A stretch of 64,000 nucleotides of DNA from Ardenticatenaceae bacterium (GCA_020634215.1 JACKCD010000001.1:62001-126000); one strand, 5' to 3'; numbered from the stretch's first letter, positions 15,407-24,266 are shown. Numbers and translations: made by a program. Notes: generated by a model not told the origin, from the sequence alone.

Positions 15407-17743
15407 ATGAACCAACCGCTGTTAAAGAAGGAAAAACGGCCGTTTTTCACCCTGCCTAACCTCACCCCCAGCGAAGCCATTAGCAACACCGTTGCCGGGC
15501 TGGTCGTGGGCGGCATTGACGTTTTCGTCGAAATCTCCATTGCCGCTTTTATCTTTTCCGGCGAAGCAGCTTCTTTCCTCCCATTGGGCATCGGCCTGTT
15601 TCTGTTTGGTGCCGCCAGCCTCACCCTCTTTTCGGCTCTGTTTAGCCGCATCCCCGGCGTTTTCTCCCCGCCTCAAGACGAACCATCCGCCATTCTCAGC
15701 GTCATGCTGGCAAGCATTATTGCCACAGCTCCTGCTGGTTTGTCCCCCGAAGCCCGTTTTCTGACGCTATTTTTAGCCATTGTCGCAACCTCGCTCCTGA
15801 CCGGGCTGTTTTTCTTCCTGCTGGGCAAGTTTCGCCTCGGCTGGGTGGTGCGCTTTGTCCCCTACCCAATTGTAGGCGGCTTTCTGGCAGGCACGGGCTG
15901 GCTGCTGTTTCGCGGTTCTCTGGAGGTAATGAGCGATACTGCGCTTGGCTGGGCCACGCTTCCTGCCTTTTTTACCCTGCCGCTGCTGCTGAAATGGGTG
16001 CCTGGTTTGGCCTTGGGGCTGGTTTTGTGGGCGGTGCTGCGGCGTTATTCCCATTTTTTGCTGCTACCGGGGATGTTGATAACGGCCGTTTTCCTCTTCT
16101 TCCTCACCCTCTTTCTCAGCCGCACCCCCGTTGACACCGCCCTGGCGCAAGGGTGGTTTATCGGCCCCTTCCCCGACAGCGGCATGTGGCAGCCCCACCT
16201 ATTTTCCGCCCTCAAGCTGGCCGATCTTTCACTGGTGACAGCGCAGGCGGGCAACATGGGGGTGATTATTGTGCTGGCTACTATCGCCTTCTTGCTCAAC
16301 GTCACCGGACTGGAATTTATCGTGCAGCGCGAAGTTGACCTCAACCAAGAGTTGCAAACCTTTGGCCTCATCAACATCGTCTGTGGGCTGGGCGGCAGTC
16401 CGGCCGGCTACCCCTCCCCCAGCATGAGCAGCCTGATGCACCGTTTAGGCACTGGCCACCGCTTATCAGGCTTCGTAGCCGGGCTGGTAGTGGGGCTACC
16501 GCTTATTGTCGGGGCCAACGCCTTGTCGCTTATCCCCAAATTTGTGGTAGGCGGGCTACTTTGTTTTCTCGGCCTGTCGTTTCTCAGCGAATGGCTCTAT
16601 GATAGCTGGTTCAAGCTAACGCGCAGCGACTATTTGCTCATCGTGCTAATTGTGCTGGCAATCGGTCTGATTGGCTTTTTGGAAGGGGTGCTGCTGGGGT
16701 TGGTGGCGGCTATTATCTTGTTTGTCATCAACTACAGCCGCGTCAACACCATTCGCACCACCCTTTCGGGCAGCAGCTACCGCAGCCGCGTCCGTCGCCC
16801 CCGCTTGCACCAGCAGCTTCTGGCGCAAAAAGGGCACTGGATTCAAATGGTAGAGCTACAGGGGTATCTCTTTTTTGGCACGGCCGATGCCATCTTTTCC
16901 CAAATTCGCGCCTACCTCAACAGCCAGCAGGCACACGCCCTGCGCTACATCGTCGTGGATTTTCGCCTGGTGACGGGGTTTGACGCTTCAGCCGTGCGTA
17001 CCTTTGGTAAGCTAAAACAGCTCGTCGCCCAGCACGAAATCACGCTGCTCTTTACCCAGCTCTCGCCATCGCTACAGGAGCAGATGGCGCAGGCTGATTT
17101 GATGGAAGATGAGCAACTGCGGCTGTTTGCCAACTTGGATCAAGGGGTGGCGTGGTGTGAGGAGCAAATGATTGCTACCTTTGCCAGCACGGGAATGGCT
17201 TTGCGGGCGCGGACGATGAAACAGCAGCTAGAGACGCTATTGGCTGCACCAACGGCCGACTCTAACTTTGTCAATTTTCTAACGCAGGCAGAGCCAAGTG
17301 ATGAACGGATGACGCGGCTGCGGGATCTGCTAGGTGCCGATAACAAAGCCAAAGCATCCCCGCTGGCACCTTATCTTAAACAACAGCAGCATCCAGCCGA
17401 CTACGTGCTGATTCAGCAGGGGGCAGCACCCAAGGGACTATTTTTCTTGGAGCAAGGGCAAGCACAGCAGGTTTTGGCGGATGAAAAGGGGGCGCAGCAA
17501 CCGCTGCTAACGCTGGAAGCGGGCACGGTGGCGGGCATTTTGGGGCTGTATCAGCGGTACGAACAAGAGCCGGTATCAGTGATAACCACCCAGCCCGCAA
17601 CGGGCTACTTTTTGTCGGTGGAGAAGCTACAGCAGATGGAAAAGGAGGCACCGGAAACGGCCGTTGTTGTCCACCGCTTCATGATTGCCCTATTGGGTGA
17701 GCAACTCGATGCGCTCACCAGCCAATTGGATCAACGGCTGTAG
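15407..17743 (+). CDS. SulP-family anion transporter with STAS and cyclic-nucleotide-binding domains
   Basis: 778 residues. Residues about 20-440 form the SulP/SLC26 membrane domain with 10-14 hydrophobic segments. Residues about 475-600 are a STAS domain (VELQGYLFFGTADAIFSQIR, then YIVVDFRLVTGFDASAVRTF with the phospho-type Ser). Residues about 645-775 are a cNMP-binding fold (LAPYLKQQQHPADYVLIQQG, GLFFLEQGQAQ, GTVAGILGLY). Transport of sulfate, bicarbonate or a dicarboxylate is known for the family; the substrate here is not known. The cNMP domain suggests ligand gating, but the Arg of a typical phosphate-binding cassette is not obvious. Predicted inner membrane. Confidence 0.9.
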   Translation: MNQPLLKKEKRPFFTLPNLTPSEAISNTVAGLVVGGIDVFVEISIAAFIFSGEAASFLPLGIGLFLFGAASLTLFSALFSRIPGVFSPPQDEPSAILSVMLASIIATAPAGLSPEARFLTLFLAIVATSLLTGLFFFLLGKFRLGWVVRFVPYPIVGGFLAGTGWLLFRGSLEVMSDTALGWATLPAFFTLPLLLKWVPGLALGLVLWAVLRRYSHFLLLPGMLITAVFLFFLTLFLSRTPVDTALAQGWFIGPFPDSGMWQPHLFSALKLADLSLVTAQAGNMGVIIVLATIAFLLNVTGLEFIVQREVDLNQELQTFGLINIVCGLGGSPAGYPSPSMSSLMHRLGTGHRLSGFVAGLVVGLPLIVGANALSLIPKFVVGGLLCFLGLSFLSEWLYDSWFKLTRSDYLLIVLIVLAIGLIGFLEGVLLGLVAAIILFVINYSRVNTIRTTLSGSSYRSRVRRPRLHQQLLAQKGHWIQMVELQGYLFFGTADAIFSQIRAYLNSQQAHALRYIVVDFRLVTGFDASAVRTFGKLKQLVAQHEITLLFTQLSPSLQEQMAQADLMEDEQLRLFANLDQGVAWCEEQMIATFASTGMALRARTMKQQLETLLAAPTADSNFVNFLTQAEPSDERMTRLRDLLGADNKAKASPLAPYLKQQQHPADYVLIQQGAAPKGLFFLEQGQAQQVLADEKGAQQPLLTLEAGTVAGILGLYQRYEQEPVSVITTQPATGYFLSVEKLQQMEKEAPETAVVVHRFMIALLGEQLDALTSQLDQRL

Positions 17744-17796
17744 CTAACAGGTGGAAAACGGCCGTTTTTCCCCTACCATCTCACGAAACTACAAAT

Positions 17797-17817
17797 GAAC
17801 ACAGATAAACACGGATA
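17797..17817. repeat. Left arm of a palindrome split by the IS1-like element
   Basis: ACACAGATAAACACGGAT is the complement of ATCCGTGTTTATCTGTG at 19082-19098. The two arms face each other across the insertion sequence, and each has an AACGGCCGTT copy just outside it (17757 and 19106). Confidence 0.65.
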
Positions 17818-17827
17818 AGAATCTGTG

Positions 17828-18997
17828 GGTAGTAGTGCATTAAACCGTGAACATTAACACCACCTATCAATAAGTGCTTGCACCGCTTTGGACGGCCGCC
17901 CACGCTGTTTAGGCGGTTGCCAACGAGGCGGAGGCAATCGATAGGTCAACAGCTCTTGATAAGACCAAATGTGGTCAGTCAAGCCAGCGGCAAGCGCTGG
18001 GGTGCGCTGAATCCAGCGATGGGCAAACGAGCCCAATGCTATCTTGATACGGAGCGACTTGTGCGGGTCACAGAAATTGTAGAAGCAGCCAACGATGTAC
18101 ATGCCAGCCTCCAGCGTCTCAACTTGATGAATGAGCATCCGGCTGCGACGCGAAAGCCAGGCGAGGCGCTGTCTGAAAGTGGCGTTGAGACGCTCAATGT
18201 AAGCTGTGTTGAGAACGCCGCTGAATCCTTGCGACGCCGTAATCAGAGCGAGTGCTTGCTGACGGCAACCGTCTAGAAATTGCCGTTCAATGGTCAACGT
18301 GCCATGGGCTGTGCGCTTGATGACGCGACCAATGAAAACGTCACGCCAGGCAATCAGCTTGGGTCGGCAACGCTGACCCTGCTGGTCGGGGGTACGAAAG
18401 GCGCGTCGGATTGCCTTGATATAATGAGGCAAACCGTCAACGGCAATTAACAGTCGACGACAGAGCGCGACCTGTCGAATGGTGTCCACGAGTGACGCAA
18501 TCATTTGCTTATCACGTTGCTGACTGATGACCCCACCGAGCCACAAACGGGTTGGCACCATCATGGTCAGCCCCATCCAGAGAGACCGACCCCATGCTTT
18601 GACTTTGATTTCATCAGCTTGCGCCTGAACGAGGTCTAGCTGGCTGCTGGCAACCAGTCGGTCATGAACTTGCTGGCAATGCTGACCTGCCCGCTGCCAC
18701 CAGCTTTTGATGGTGCGACGGTCAAATCCGAACGCAGCGACAACTGCCTCTATCGGACAGCCGTAGGCCAGCAGGACAATCACAAGCATCACAGTGGCTG
18801 GGTCTGTTTGCAGACGGTAGAACAGGGTTCCTTTGGTCACGCTGAATGTTTTTTTGCACACATCGCAACGACACCGCTGTTCTTGCTGACTGTGTGGATG
18901 GATATTTCCTTGATTGACCTGCCCTCTAGCTGGACAATCGATATTGGGGCAAAATAGTTGTTGTGGATTCATTGAGCAAACCTGTTTTGGTAGTAGT
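17828..18997. mobile_element. IS1-like insertion sequence
   Basis: A 9-base direct repeat GGTAGTAGT at 17828-17836 and 18989-18997 brackets 17837-18988, which fits an IS1-type target duplication. The transposase frame (17854-18972) fits within it. An alternative set of ends is an imperfect inverted repeat, TAAACCGTGAAC (17841) against the complement TAAACGGTCAAC (18996-19007). The exact ends are therefore not settled. It lies in the loop of an older palindrome between sulP and icmF. Confidence 0.72.
17854..18972 (-). CDS. IS1-like transposase
   Basis: 372 residues from the ATG at 18972; the longer frame to 19035 would start outside the element. The N-terminal zinc-ribbon has Cys pairs in CPNIDCPARG and RCDVCKKTFS. 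A helix-turn-helix follows (PIEAVVAAFGFDRRTIKSWW, about 75-95). The catalytic domain has a conserved ADEIKVKAWGR, then AVDGLPHYIKAI, and the IS1-type end NTAYIERLNATFRQRLAWLSRRSR with the catalytic Glu. In classical IS1 the zinc/HTH and catalytic parts are joined by frameshifting (InsA-InsB); here they are one frame. The gene appears intact. Confidence 0.85.
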   Translation of the reverse strand: MNPQQLFCPNIDCPARGQVNQGNIHPHSQQEQRCRCDVCKKTFSVTKGTLFYRLQTDPATVMLVIVLLAYGCPIEAVVAAFGFDRRTIKSWWQRAGQHCQQVHDRLVASSQLDLVQAQADEIKVKAWGRSLWMGLTMMVPTRLWLGGVISQQRDKQMIASLVDTIRQVALCRRLLIAVDGLPHYIKAIRRAFRTPDQQGQRCRPKLIAWRDVFIGRVIKRTAHGTLTIERQFLDGCRQQALALITASQGFSGVLNTAYIERLNATFRQRLAWLSRRSRMLIHQVETLEAGMYIVGCFYNFCDPHKSLRIKIALGSFAHRWIQRTPALAAGLTDHIWSYQELLTYRLPPPRWQPPKQRGRPSKAVQALIDRWC

Positions 18998-19130
18998 TGA
19001 CCGTTTAGGTTCGCTTTTTGAATCCATTTTGTCAAATTTTCTTATTTTCACGCTTCCTTGTACTTCTACCAATCTGTGTGCATCCGTGTTTATCTGTGGT
19101 TAAAAAACGGCCGTTTTCCCCCACCCACCC

Positions 19131-19145
19131 CCAACATGCTATAAT
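19131..19145 (+). promoter_or_regulatory. icmF: Extended -10 promoter of icmF
   Basis: CCAACATGCTATAAT with TATAAT at 19140-19145, 32 bases before the icmF ATG. The string is shared with the sulP promoter at 15327-15342. The ribosome-binding site AAAAAGGAG follows at 19162-19170. Confidence 0.55.
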
Positions 19146-19176
19146 CATTTCATCGTCATCCAAAAAGGAGAAAACG

Positions 19177-22100
19177 ATGGCTATAGTCACAACCCCCTAC
19201 CAAACCCAAAACAAAGTCCGTATTGTCACGGCGGCCTCGCTGTTTGACGGCCACGATGCCGCCATCAACATCATGCGGCGTATTTTGCAGGCCTCAGGCG
19301 CAGAAGTTATCCATTTGGGCCACAACCGCTCCGTCGGCGAAATCGTCGAGGCGGCGGTGCAGGAAGATGCCCAGGCCATTGCCGTCACCTCCTACCAGGG
19401 CGGCCACCTCGAATTCTTCAAATATATGCACGACCTGCTGGACGAACAGGGGGCGGGCGACATCCAGATTTTTGGCGGCGGCGGTGGCACCATTTTGCCA
19501 GACGAAATCGAAGAACTGCACGCCTACGGCATTGCCCGGCTCTATTCCCCCGACGACGGCCGTTTTTTGGGTCTCCAAGGCATGATCAACGACCTGCTGC
19601 AAAAGGCAGACCGCCCCACCGGGCAACTGGACGAGGCTACCGTCCACAGCTTTGGGCAGCGGTTTGGGATGGTGGGGATGAATGGCAGGGGAGGAACGGC
19701 CGTTAAAGCCCCAGCCGCCACCGCTCCCCTCACCAACCGTCAGCTGGGGCAGCTTTTGTCCGCCATCGAAAACGAACCCGACCGCGCTGCGCCCATCATG
19801 GAGGCCGTGCGCCAGCAGTTGGCCGCGCAGCCCCACCCCCCCGTGCTGGGCATCACCGGCACCGGCGGCGCGGGCAAATCGTCGCTGATAGACGAACTCA
19901 TTCGCCGTTTCTTGCTCGACTTCCCCGACAAGCGGCTGGCAATCGTTTCCGTGGACCCCTCCAAGCGGCGCAGCGGTGGGGCGCTGCTGGGCGACCGCAT
20001 CCGCATGAACGCGGTCCACAACGAACGGGTCTACATGCGCTCGCTGGCGACGCGGCAGAGCAACCTGGCCCTTTCGCGCCACATTGCCGATGTGTTGGAG
20101 GTGCTGAAAACGGCCGTTTTTGACCTCATCATCCTCGAAACCTCCGGCATTGGGCAGTCCGACACCGAAATCGTGGACTTCTCCGACGTGGCCCTCTACG
20201 TCATGACCCCCGAATTTGGTGCCGCCTCGCAGCTCGAAAAGATAGACATGCTCGACTTTGCCGACATCATCGCCATCAACAAATTTGACAAACGGGGCGC
20301 ACCCGATGCCCTGCGCGACGTGCGGCGGCAGTACAAACGCAACCACGCCCTCTGGCACGCCAGCGATGATGACATGCCCGTCTACGGCACCATCGCCTCC
20401 CAATTCAACGACCCCGGCACCAACCAGCTTTACCACGCCCTGATGACCATCATCAGCGACAAAACCGAAACCGATTTGCGCCCCCGGCTTGATTTGCCCC
20501 TGGGCGAATCGGCCAAACAGGTCATCATTCCCCCGGCACGGGTGCGCTACCTCTCGGAAATCGCCGAAACCATTCGCGGCTACGACCAGTGGGTGGAAAA
20601 ACAGGCCGCCGTCGCCCAAAAGCTCTACGGCCTACGCCAATCTATCGCCGCCCTGCAAAGCAGCGATTTGGACGACAAAGACCGGCTCATTAAAGGGCTG
20701 GAAGCGCTATTTGCCCAAACAAACTTGCAGCTTGACCACGCCAACCAGCAGCTTGTGCAGCAGTGGCCGCAAAAAGTGGCGCAATATCGCGGCGAAGAAT
20801 ATGTCTACACCGTGCGCGGGCGGGAAATTCGCGTGCCCACCCACACCACCACCCTCTCCCACAACCGCATCCCCCGCGTCTCGCTGCCGCGCTATGAAGC
20901 GTGGGGCGATGTGCTGCGCTGGCAGTTAAGGGAAAACGTGCCGGGCGAATTCCCCTTTGCCGCCGGGGTGTTCCCCTTCAAACGGGAAAACGAAGACCCC
21001 ACGCGCATGTTTGCTGGCGAAGGTGGCCCCGAACGCACCAACCGCCGCTTCCACTACGTGTCGCTAGGGCAGCCCGCCAAGCGGCTCTCAACGGCGTTTG
21101 ATTCGGTAACGCTCTATGGCAACGACCCCGCCTACCGCCCCGACATCTACGGCAAAGTGGGCAACTCTGGCGTGTCCGTCCCCAGCCTCGATGCGGCCAA
21201 AAAGCTGTACAGCGGCTTCGACCTGTGCGACCCGACCACCTCGGTGAGCATGACCATCAATGGCCCAGCGGCCACCGTGTTGGCCTTTTTCCTCAACGCC
21301 GCCATTGACCAGCAGTGCGAAAAATATATCCGCGCCCACGGGCTGGAAGAGGTGGTGGAAACCAAGCTGCGGCAGATTTATGATGAGCGGGGGTTGGTGC
21401 GGCCAGCGTATGCGGGGGAACTGCCGCAGGGCAACGACGGGCTGGGGCTGCTGCTGCTGGGCATCACTGGCGACCAGGTGCTGCCGGCCGATAGTTACGC
21501 CCGCATCAAGGCCGATACCCTCACTAAAGTGCGCGGCACGGTGCAGGCCGACATCTTAAAGGAAGACCAGGCGCAAAACACCTGTATCTTCTCCACCGAG
21601 TATTCGCTGCGGATGCAGGGGGACATTCAGCAATATTTTATTGACCACCGCGTGCGGAACTTTTACTCTGTTTCGATTTCGGGCTACCACATTGCCGAAG
21701 CGGGGGCAAACCCGATTTCGCAACTGGCGTTTACGCTGGCAAACGGCTTTACCTTTATTGAATATTATTTGTCGCGGGGGATGGACATCAACCAGTTTGC
21801 CCCCAACTTCTCCTTCTTTTTCTCCAACGGGGTTGACCCGGAATATGCGGTGATTGGGCGGGTGGCGCGGCGCATTTGGGCCAAGGCGCTCAAGCTGAAG
21901 TATGGGGCGGATGAACGGGCGCAGAAGCTGAAGTACCATATTCAAACAAGCGGCCGTTCGCTCCACGCCCAGGAAATCTCCTTCAACGACATCCGCACCA
22001 CGCTGCAAGCTCTTTACGCCATCTACGACAACTGCAACTCGCTCCACACCAACGCCTATGATGAAGCCATTACTACGCCCACCGAAGAGTCGGTGCGGCG

Positions 22101-22650
22101 GGCGATGGCAATTCAGATGATTATCAACCATGAGCTGGGAATGACGAAGAATGAGAATCCGTTGCAAGGGGCGTTTATTATTGAAGAGCTGACCGACCTA
22201 GTGGAGGAGGCAGTGCTGCTGGAGTTTGACCGGCTGACGGAGCGCGGCGGGGTGCTGGGGGCAATGGAAACGATGTACCAGCGCAGTAAGATTCAAGAAG
22301 AGTCGCTCTATTACGAGGGGCTAAAACACAGCGGCGAATTGCCGATTATTGGGGTCAACACCTTTTTGTCGGACGATGGCTCGCCGACGGTGCTGCCGCG
22401 TGAGGTGATTCGCTCGACAACGGCCGAAAAAGAGCATCAGATTGCCCAAATTGAGGCGCTGCACGACTGCTGGCGGGAGGAGGCGGAGGGGTTGTTGCGT
22501 GGGGTGGCGGAAACGGCCGTTTCTCCCACCACCTCCCCATACAACGGCAACATCTTCACCGCCCTCATGGAAGCCAGCAAACGCTGCTCCCTCGGCCAAA
22601 TTACCGAAGCCATGTACGCCGTCGGCGGCCAATACCGCCGCAACATGTGA
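19177..22650 (+). CDS. icmF: Fused B12-dependent acyl-CoA mutase (isobutyryl-CoA mutase fusion, IcmF)
   Basis: 1157 residues from the ATG at 19177, which has AAAAAGGAG in front; an upstream extension reads through the repeat. Three parts: a B12-binding domain (1-135, DGHD with the cobalt-ligand His26, and GGGGTILPDEI); a MeaB-type G-protein chaperone (about 200-500) with Walker A GTGGAGKSSL near 228; and the acyl-CoA mutase barrel (about 560-1157, GVSVPSLDAAKKLYSGFDL, SISGYHIAEAGANPISQ, RSLHAQE, SLHTNAYDEA). IcmF interconverts isobutyryl-CoA and n-butyryl-CoA (some also isovaleryl/pivalyl-CoA). Domain order and length match IcmF. With the mutase and epimerase downstream it forms a branched-acyl-CoA block. 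Confidence 0.94.
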   Translation: MAIVTTPYQTQNKVRIVTAASLFDGHDAAINIMRRILQASGAEVIHLGHNRSVGEIVEAAVQEDAQAIAVTSYQGGHLEFFKYMHDLLDEQGAGDIQIFGGGGGTILPDEIEELHAYGIARLYSPDDGRFLGLQGMINDLLQKADRPTGQLDEATVHSFGQRFGMVGMNGRGGTAVKAPAATAPLTNRQLGQLLSAIENEPDRAAPIMEAVRQQLAAQPHPPVLGITGTGGAGKSSLIDELIRRFLLDFPDKRLAIVSVDPSKRRSGGALLGDRIRMNAVHNERVYMRSLATRQSNLALSRHIADVLEVLKTAVFDLIILETSGIGQSDTEIVDFSDVALYVMTPEFGAASQLEKIDMLDFADIIAINKFDKRGAPDALRDVRRQYKRNHALWHASDDDMPVYGTIASQFNDPGTNQLYHALMTIISDKTETDLRPRLDLPLGESAKQVIIPPARVRYLSEIAETIRGYDQWVEKQAAVAQKLYGLRQSIAALQSSDLDDKDRLIKGLEALFAQTNLQLDHANQQLVQQWPQKVAQYRGEEYVYTVRGREIRVPTHTTTLSHNRIPRVSLPRYEAWGDVLRWQLRENVPGEFPFAAGVFPFKRENEDPTRMFAGEGGPERTNRRFHYVSLGQPAKRLSTAFDSVTLYGNDPAYRPDIYGKVGNSGVSVPSLDAAKKLYSGFDLCDPTTSVSMTINGPAATVLAFFLNAAIDQQCEKYIRAHGLEEVVETKLRQIYDERGLVRPAYAGELPQGNDGLGLLLLGITGDQVLPADSYARIKADTLTKVRGTVQADILKEDQAQNTCIFSTEYSLRMQGDIQQYFIDHRVRNFYSVSISGYHIAEAGANPISQLAFTLANGFTFIEYYLSRGMDINQFAPNFSFFFSNGVDPEYAVIGRVARRIWAKALKLKYGADERAQKLKYHIQTSGRSLHAQEISFNDIRTTLQALYAIYDNCNSLHTNAYDEAITTPTEESVRRAMAIQMIINHELGMTKNENPLQGAFIIEELTDLVEEAVLLEFDRLTERGGVLGAMETMYQRSKIQEESLYYEGLKHSGELPIIGVNTFLSDDGSPTVLPREVIRSTTAEKEHQIAQIEALHDCWREEAEGLLRGVAETAVSPTTSPYNGNIFTALMEASKRCSLGQITEAMYAVGGQYRRNM

Positions 22651-22678
22651 TAGACTTTTTATCAGCTATAACTTTATG

Positions 22679-22738
22679 TCACGCAAAGGCGCAAAGGCGC
22701 AAAGATTTTCTCCTTGGCGGCTTTGCGCCTTTGCGTGA
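22679..22738. repeat. REP-like hairpin (GCGCAAAGGC)
   Basis: The left arm contains tandem GCAAAGGC units (TCACGCAAAGGCGCAAAG); the right arm CTTTGCGCCTTTGCGTGA is its complement. It sits between icmF and the DedA gene and could act as a terminator-like or REP element. Very similar strings are widespread in unrelated environmental genomes. Confidence 0.75.
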
Positions 22739-22790
22739 GATTTCTTATTCCTGACAATCGCAAATGAAAGTTGAGCCAATGAGGTGATGT

Positions 22791-24077
22791 ATTAATTGGC
22801 AAGCACTGTTTAAACTATTTGGGTATCCCATTGTCGCCCTGGGCATTGGCGTGGAAAGCATTGGCATTCCGGCACCGGGCGAGACCATTTTGCTGGTGAC
22901 GGCCGCAAGCGCGGCCACCGGCTTGGGGCGCATTGAATGGGTTATTTTTGCGGCGGCAATGGGGGCCTTTCTGGGCGACAACATCGCCTTTAGCTTGGGG
23001 CGGCGGCACGGCCGCGCCATTTTGACCCGCGTGGCGCATCTGAGCAGCGACCAGTTAGCTCGCAGCGAGGCTTTTTTTGAGCGACACGGCCCAAAAGCGG
23101 TTTTTATCGCCCGCTTCATCCCGCTGGTGCGGATGGTTTCGGCCTATTTGGCGGGGATCAACCAGATGGTTCCGCGCACTTTTATCCTCTACGACTTGGC
23201 GGGTTGTGTCAGTTGGGCCGTTCTGATTGGCACGTTGGGATTTGTTTTTGGCAAAAATCTGAGCGTGTTGGAGCCAATTTTGCGCCGTGTGGGTGGGGTG
23301 CTTGTGGCCGTTTTGCTGGTGGGGGTGCTGCTGCTGTGGCTTAACCGGCAGTGGCGAGAAAATCAGCATGAGGCAAGCAACGGCCGTTTGGGGATTGCGT
23401 TTGCCTGGCTGCAAGGGCGTTGGCAGCGGATGGCACAACAAGGGGGACGCTGGCTGCTGGTTTATGGGCTGCTGATTGTGCTGAGTGGATGGGCAGTGGG
23501 GGTTTTAGTTGATGATTGGGTGGAAAATGAGCCGGAGCTTTACCAGCGAGATATTGTGGTGGCGCAGTGGCTGCGGCTGGGGGCGGAGGAGGTGCCAGCG
23601 TGGGTGGATGAGGTGGCGTTGGCGGGGGATGTGCGGCTGTTGGCGGGGGTGGTGGGGTTAACGGCCGTTTATCTCTGGCTACAAAAACGGCATCGTTTCG
23701 CTGTGTGGACGCTGCTAACCTTTGGCGGGGCGTTGTTGTTGGGGTGGGGGCTGCAGATGGTGCTAAAACGGCCGTCGCCGCCGTTCCCAGAACAGATGTG
23801 GGCGCTAACTCCTTACGCCTTCCCGCATCTATCCAGCTTGATGGCGGTGGTGGTCTATGGTTGGCTGGCCTATTTGTGGGGTCAGCCACGTGGCTGGGCA
23901 GCAAAGGTGAATGGGGCGACGCTGGCGGTCTTTGGGTCTATTGTCATCGGCATTACCGGGCTATATCTGCATCAGGCGCATCTAAGTGATGTGCTGGTGG
24001 CACTGCCGCTGGGGTTTTTATGGCTGGGGCTGGCTTTGGCTTTGGCGAGCAACGAACGGGTGGCGGTGCGGGTGTAG
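22791..24077 (+). CDS. DedA-family membrane protein fused to a PAP2-like domain
   Basis: From 22791 the product has 428 residues. The DedA (SNARE-assoc/VTT) part covers about 1-190: GVESIGIPAPGETILL, FGDN-like AFLGDNIAFSLGRRHGR and RFIPLVRMVSAYLAGI. The C-terminal half (about 235-425) has six hydrophobic segments and PAP2 traces: LKRPSPP and GLYLHQAHLSDVL (His and Asp kept), but the PSGH motif is replaced by PHLSS, so phosphatase activity is doubtful. The GTG at 22851 would cut the first DedA helix. The frame opens upstream at ATT 22791, six bases after GAGGTG, suggesting an ATT start. DedA proteins act in lipid-carrier flipping and envelope homeostasis. Confidence 0.8.
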   Translation: MNWQALFKLFGYPIVALGIGVESIGIPAPGETILLVTAASAATGLGRIEWVIFAAAMGAFLGDNIAFSLGRRHGRAILTRVAHLSSDQLARSEAFFERHGPKAVFIARFIPLVRMVSAYLAGINQMVPRTFILYDLAGCVSWAVLIGTLGFVFGKNLSVLEPILRRVGGVLVAVLLVGVLLLWLNRQWRENQHEASNGRLGIAFAWLQGRWQRMAQQGGRWLLVYGLLIVLSGWAVGVLVDDWVENEPELYQRDIVVAQWLRLGAEEVPAWVDEVALAGDVRLLAGVVGLTAVYLWLQKRHRFAVWTLLTFGGALLLGWGLQMVLKRPSPPFPEQMWALTPYAFPHLSSLMAVVVYGWLAYLWGQPRGWAAKVNGATLAVFGSIVIGITGLYLHQAHLSDVLVALPLGFLWLGLALALASNERVAVRV

Positions 24078-24166
24078 GGTGGATGGGTGTGGTATGGTGG
24101 GGTGGGAAAAACGGCCGTTGGCTAATCCAGATCGCTATATACCCACCGTAATATGTCTTGTGAAAA

Positions 24167-24175
24167 TGGTATAAT
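24167..24175 (+). promoter_or_regulatory. Extended -10 box
   Basis: TGGTATAAT with TATAAT at 24170-24175, eight bases before the ATG of the short DUF4160-like frame at 24183. No clear -35. Confidence 0.4.
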
Positions 24176-24182
24176 AAACGCC

Positions 24183-24266
24183 ATGCCTTCAAAAATGATT
24201 ACTGGATACAAAATCCAGTTTTATTCTGCTGATATATATGAAAATCACAGATGCCTTTTTTGCTAA
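24183..24266 (+). pseudogene. Short DUF4160-like frame
   Basis: 27 codons: MPSKMITGYKIQFYSADIYE then NHRCLFC and stop. The opening resembles DUF4160 proteins, which normally continue with a PPHVHV segment and are encoded directly before a DUF2442 gene, as here. The rest of DUF4160 is absent and the frame overlaps the DUF2442 start by 29 bases. Probably a truncated partner; it could still act as a translated leader. Confidence 0.45.

Noticed and set aside
17757..17766. AACGGCCGTT with flanking A/T runs as a terminator
   Set aside because: It has no loop, occurs mostly inside genes in both orientations, and real terminators with loops are present elsewhere (35203, 42995, 44907).
19294..20619. 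Long minus-strand open frame (441 codons)
   Set aside because: It is the antisense of icmF. The plus-strand product has clear B12-binding and G-protein motifs; the antisense has none.
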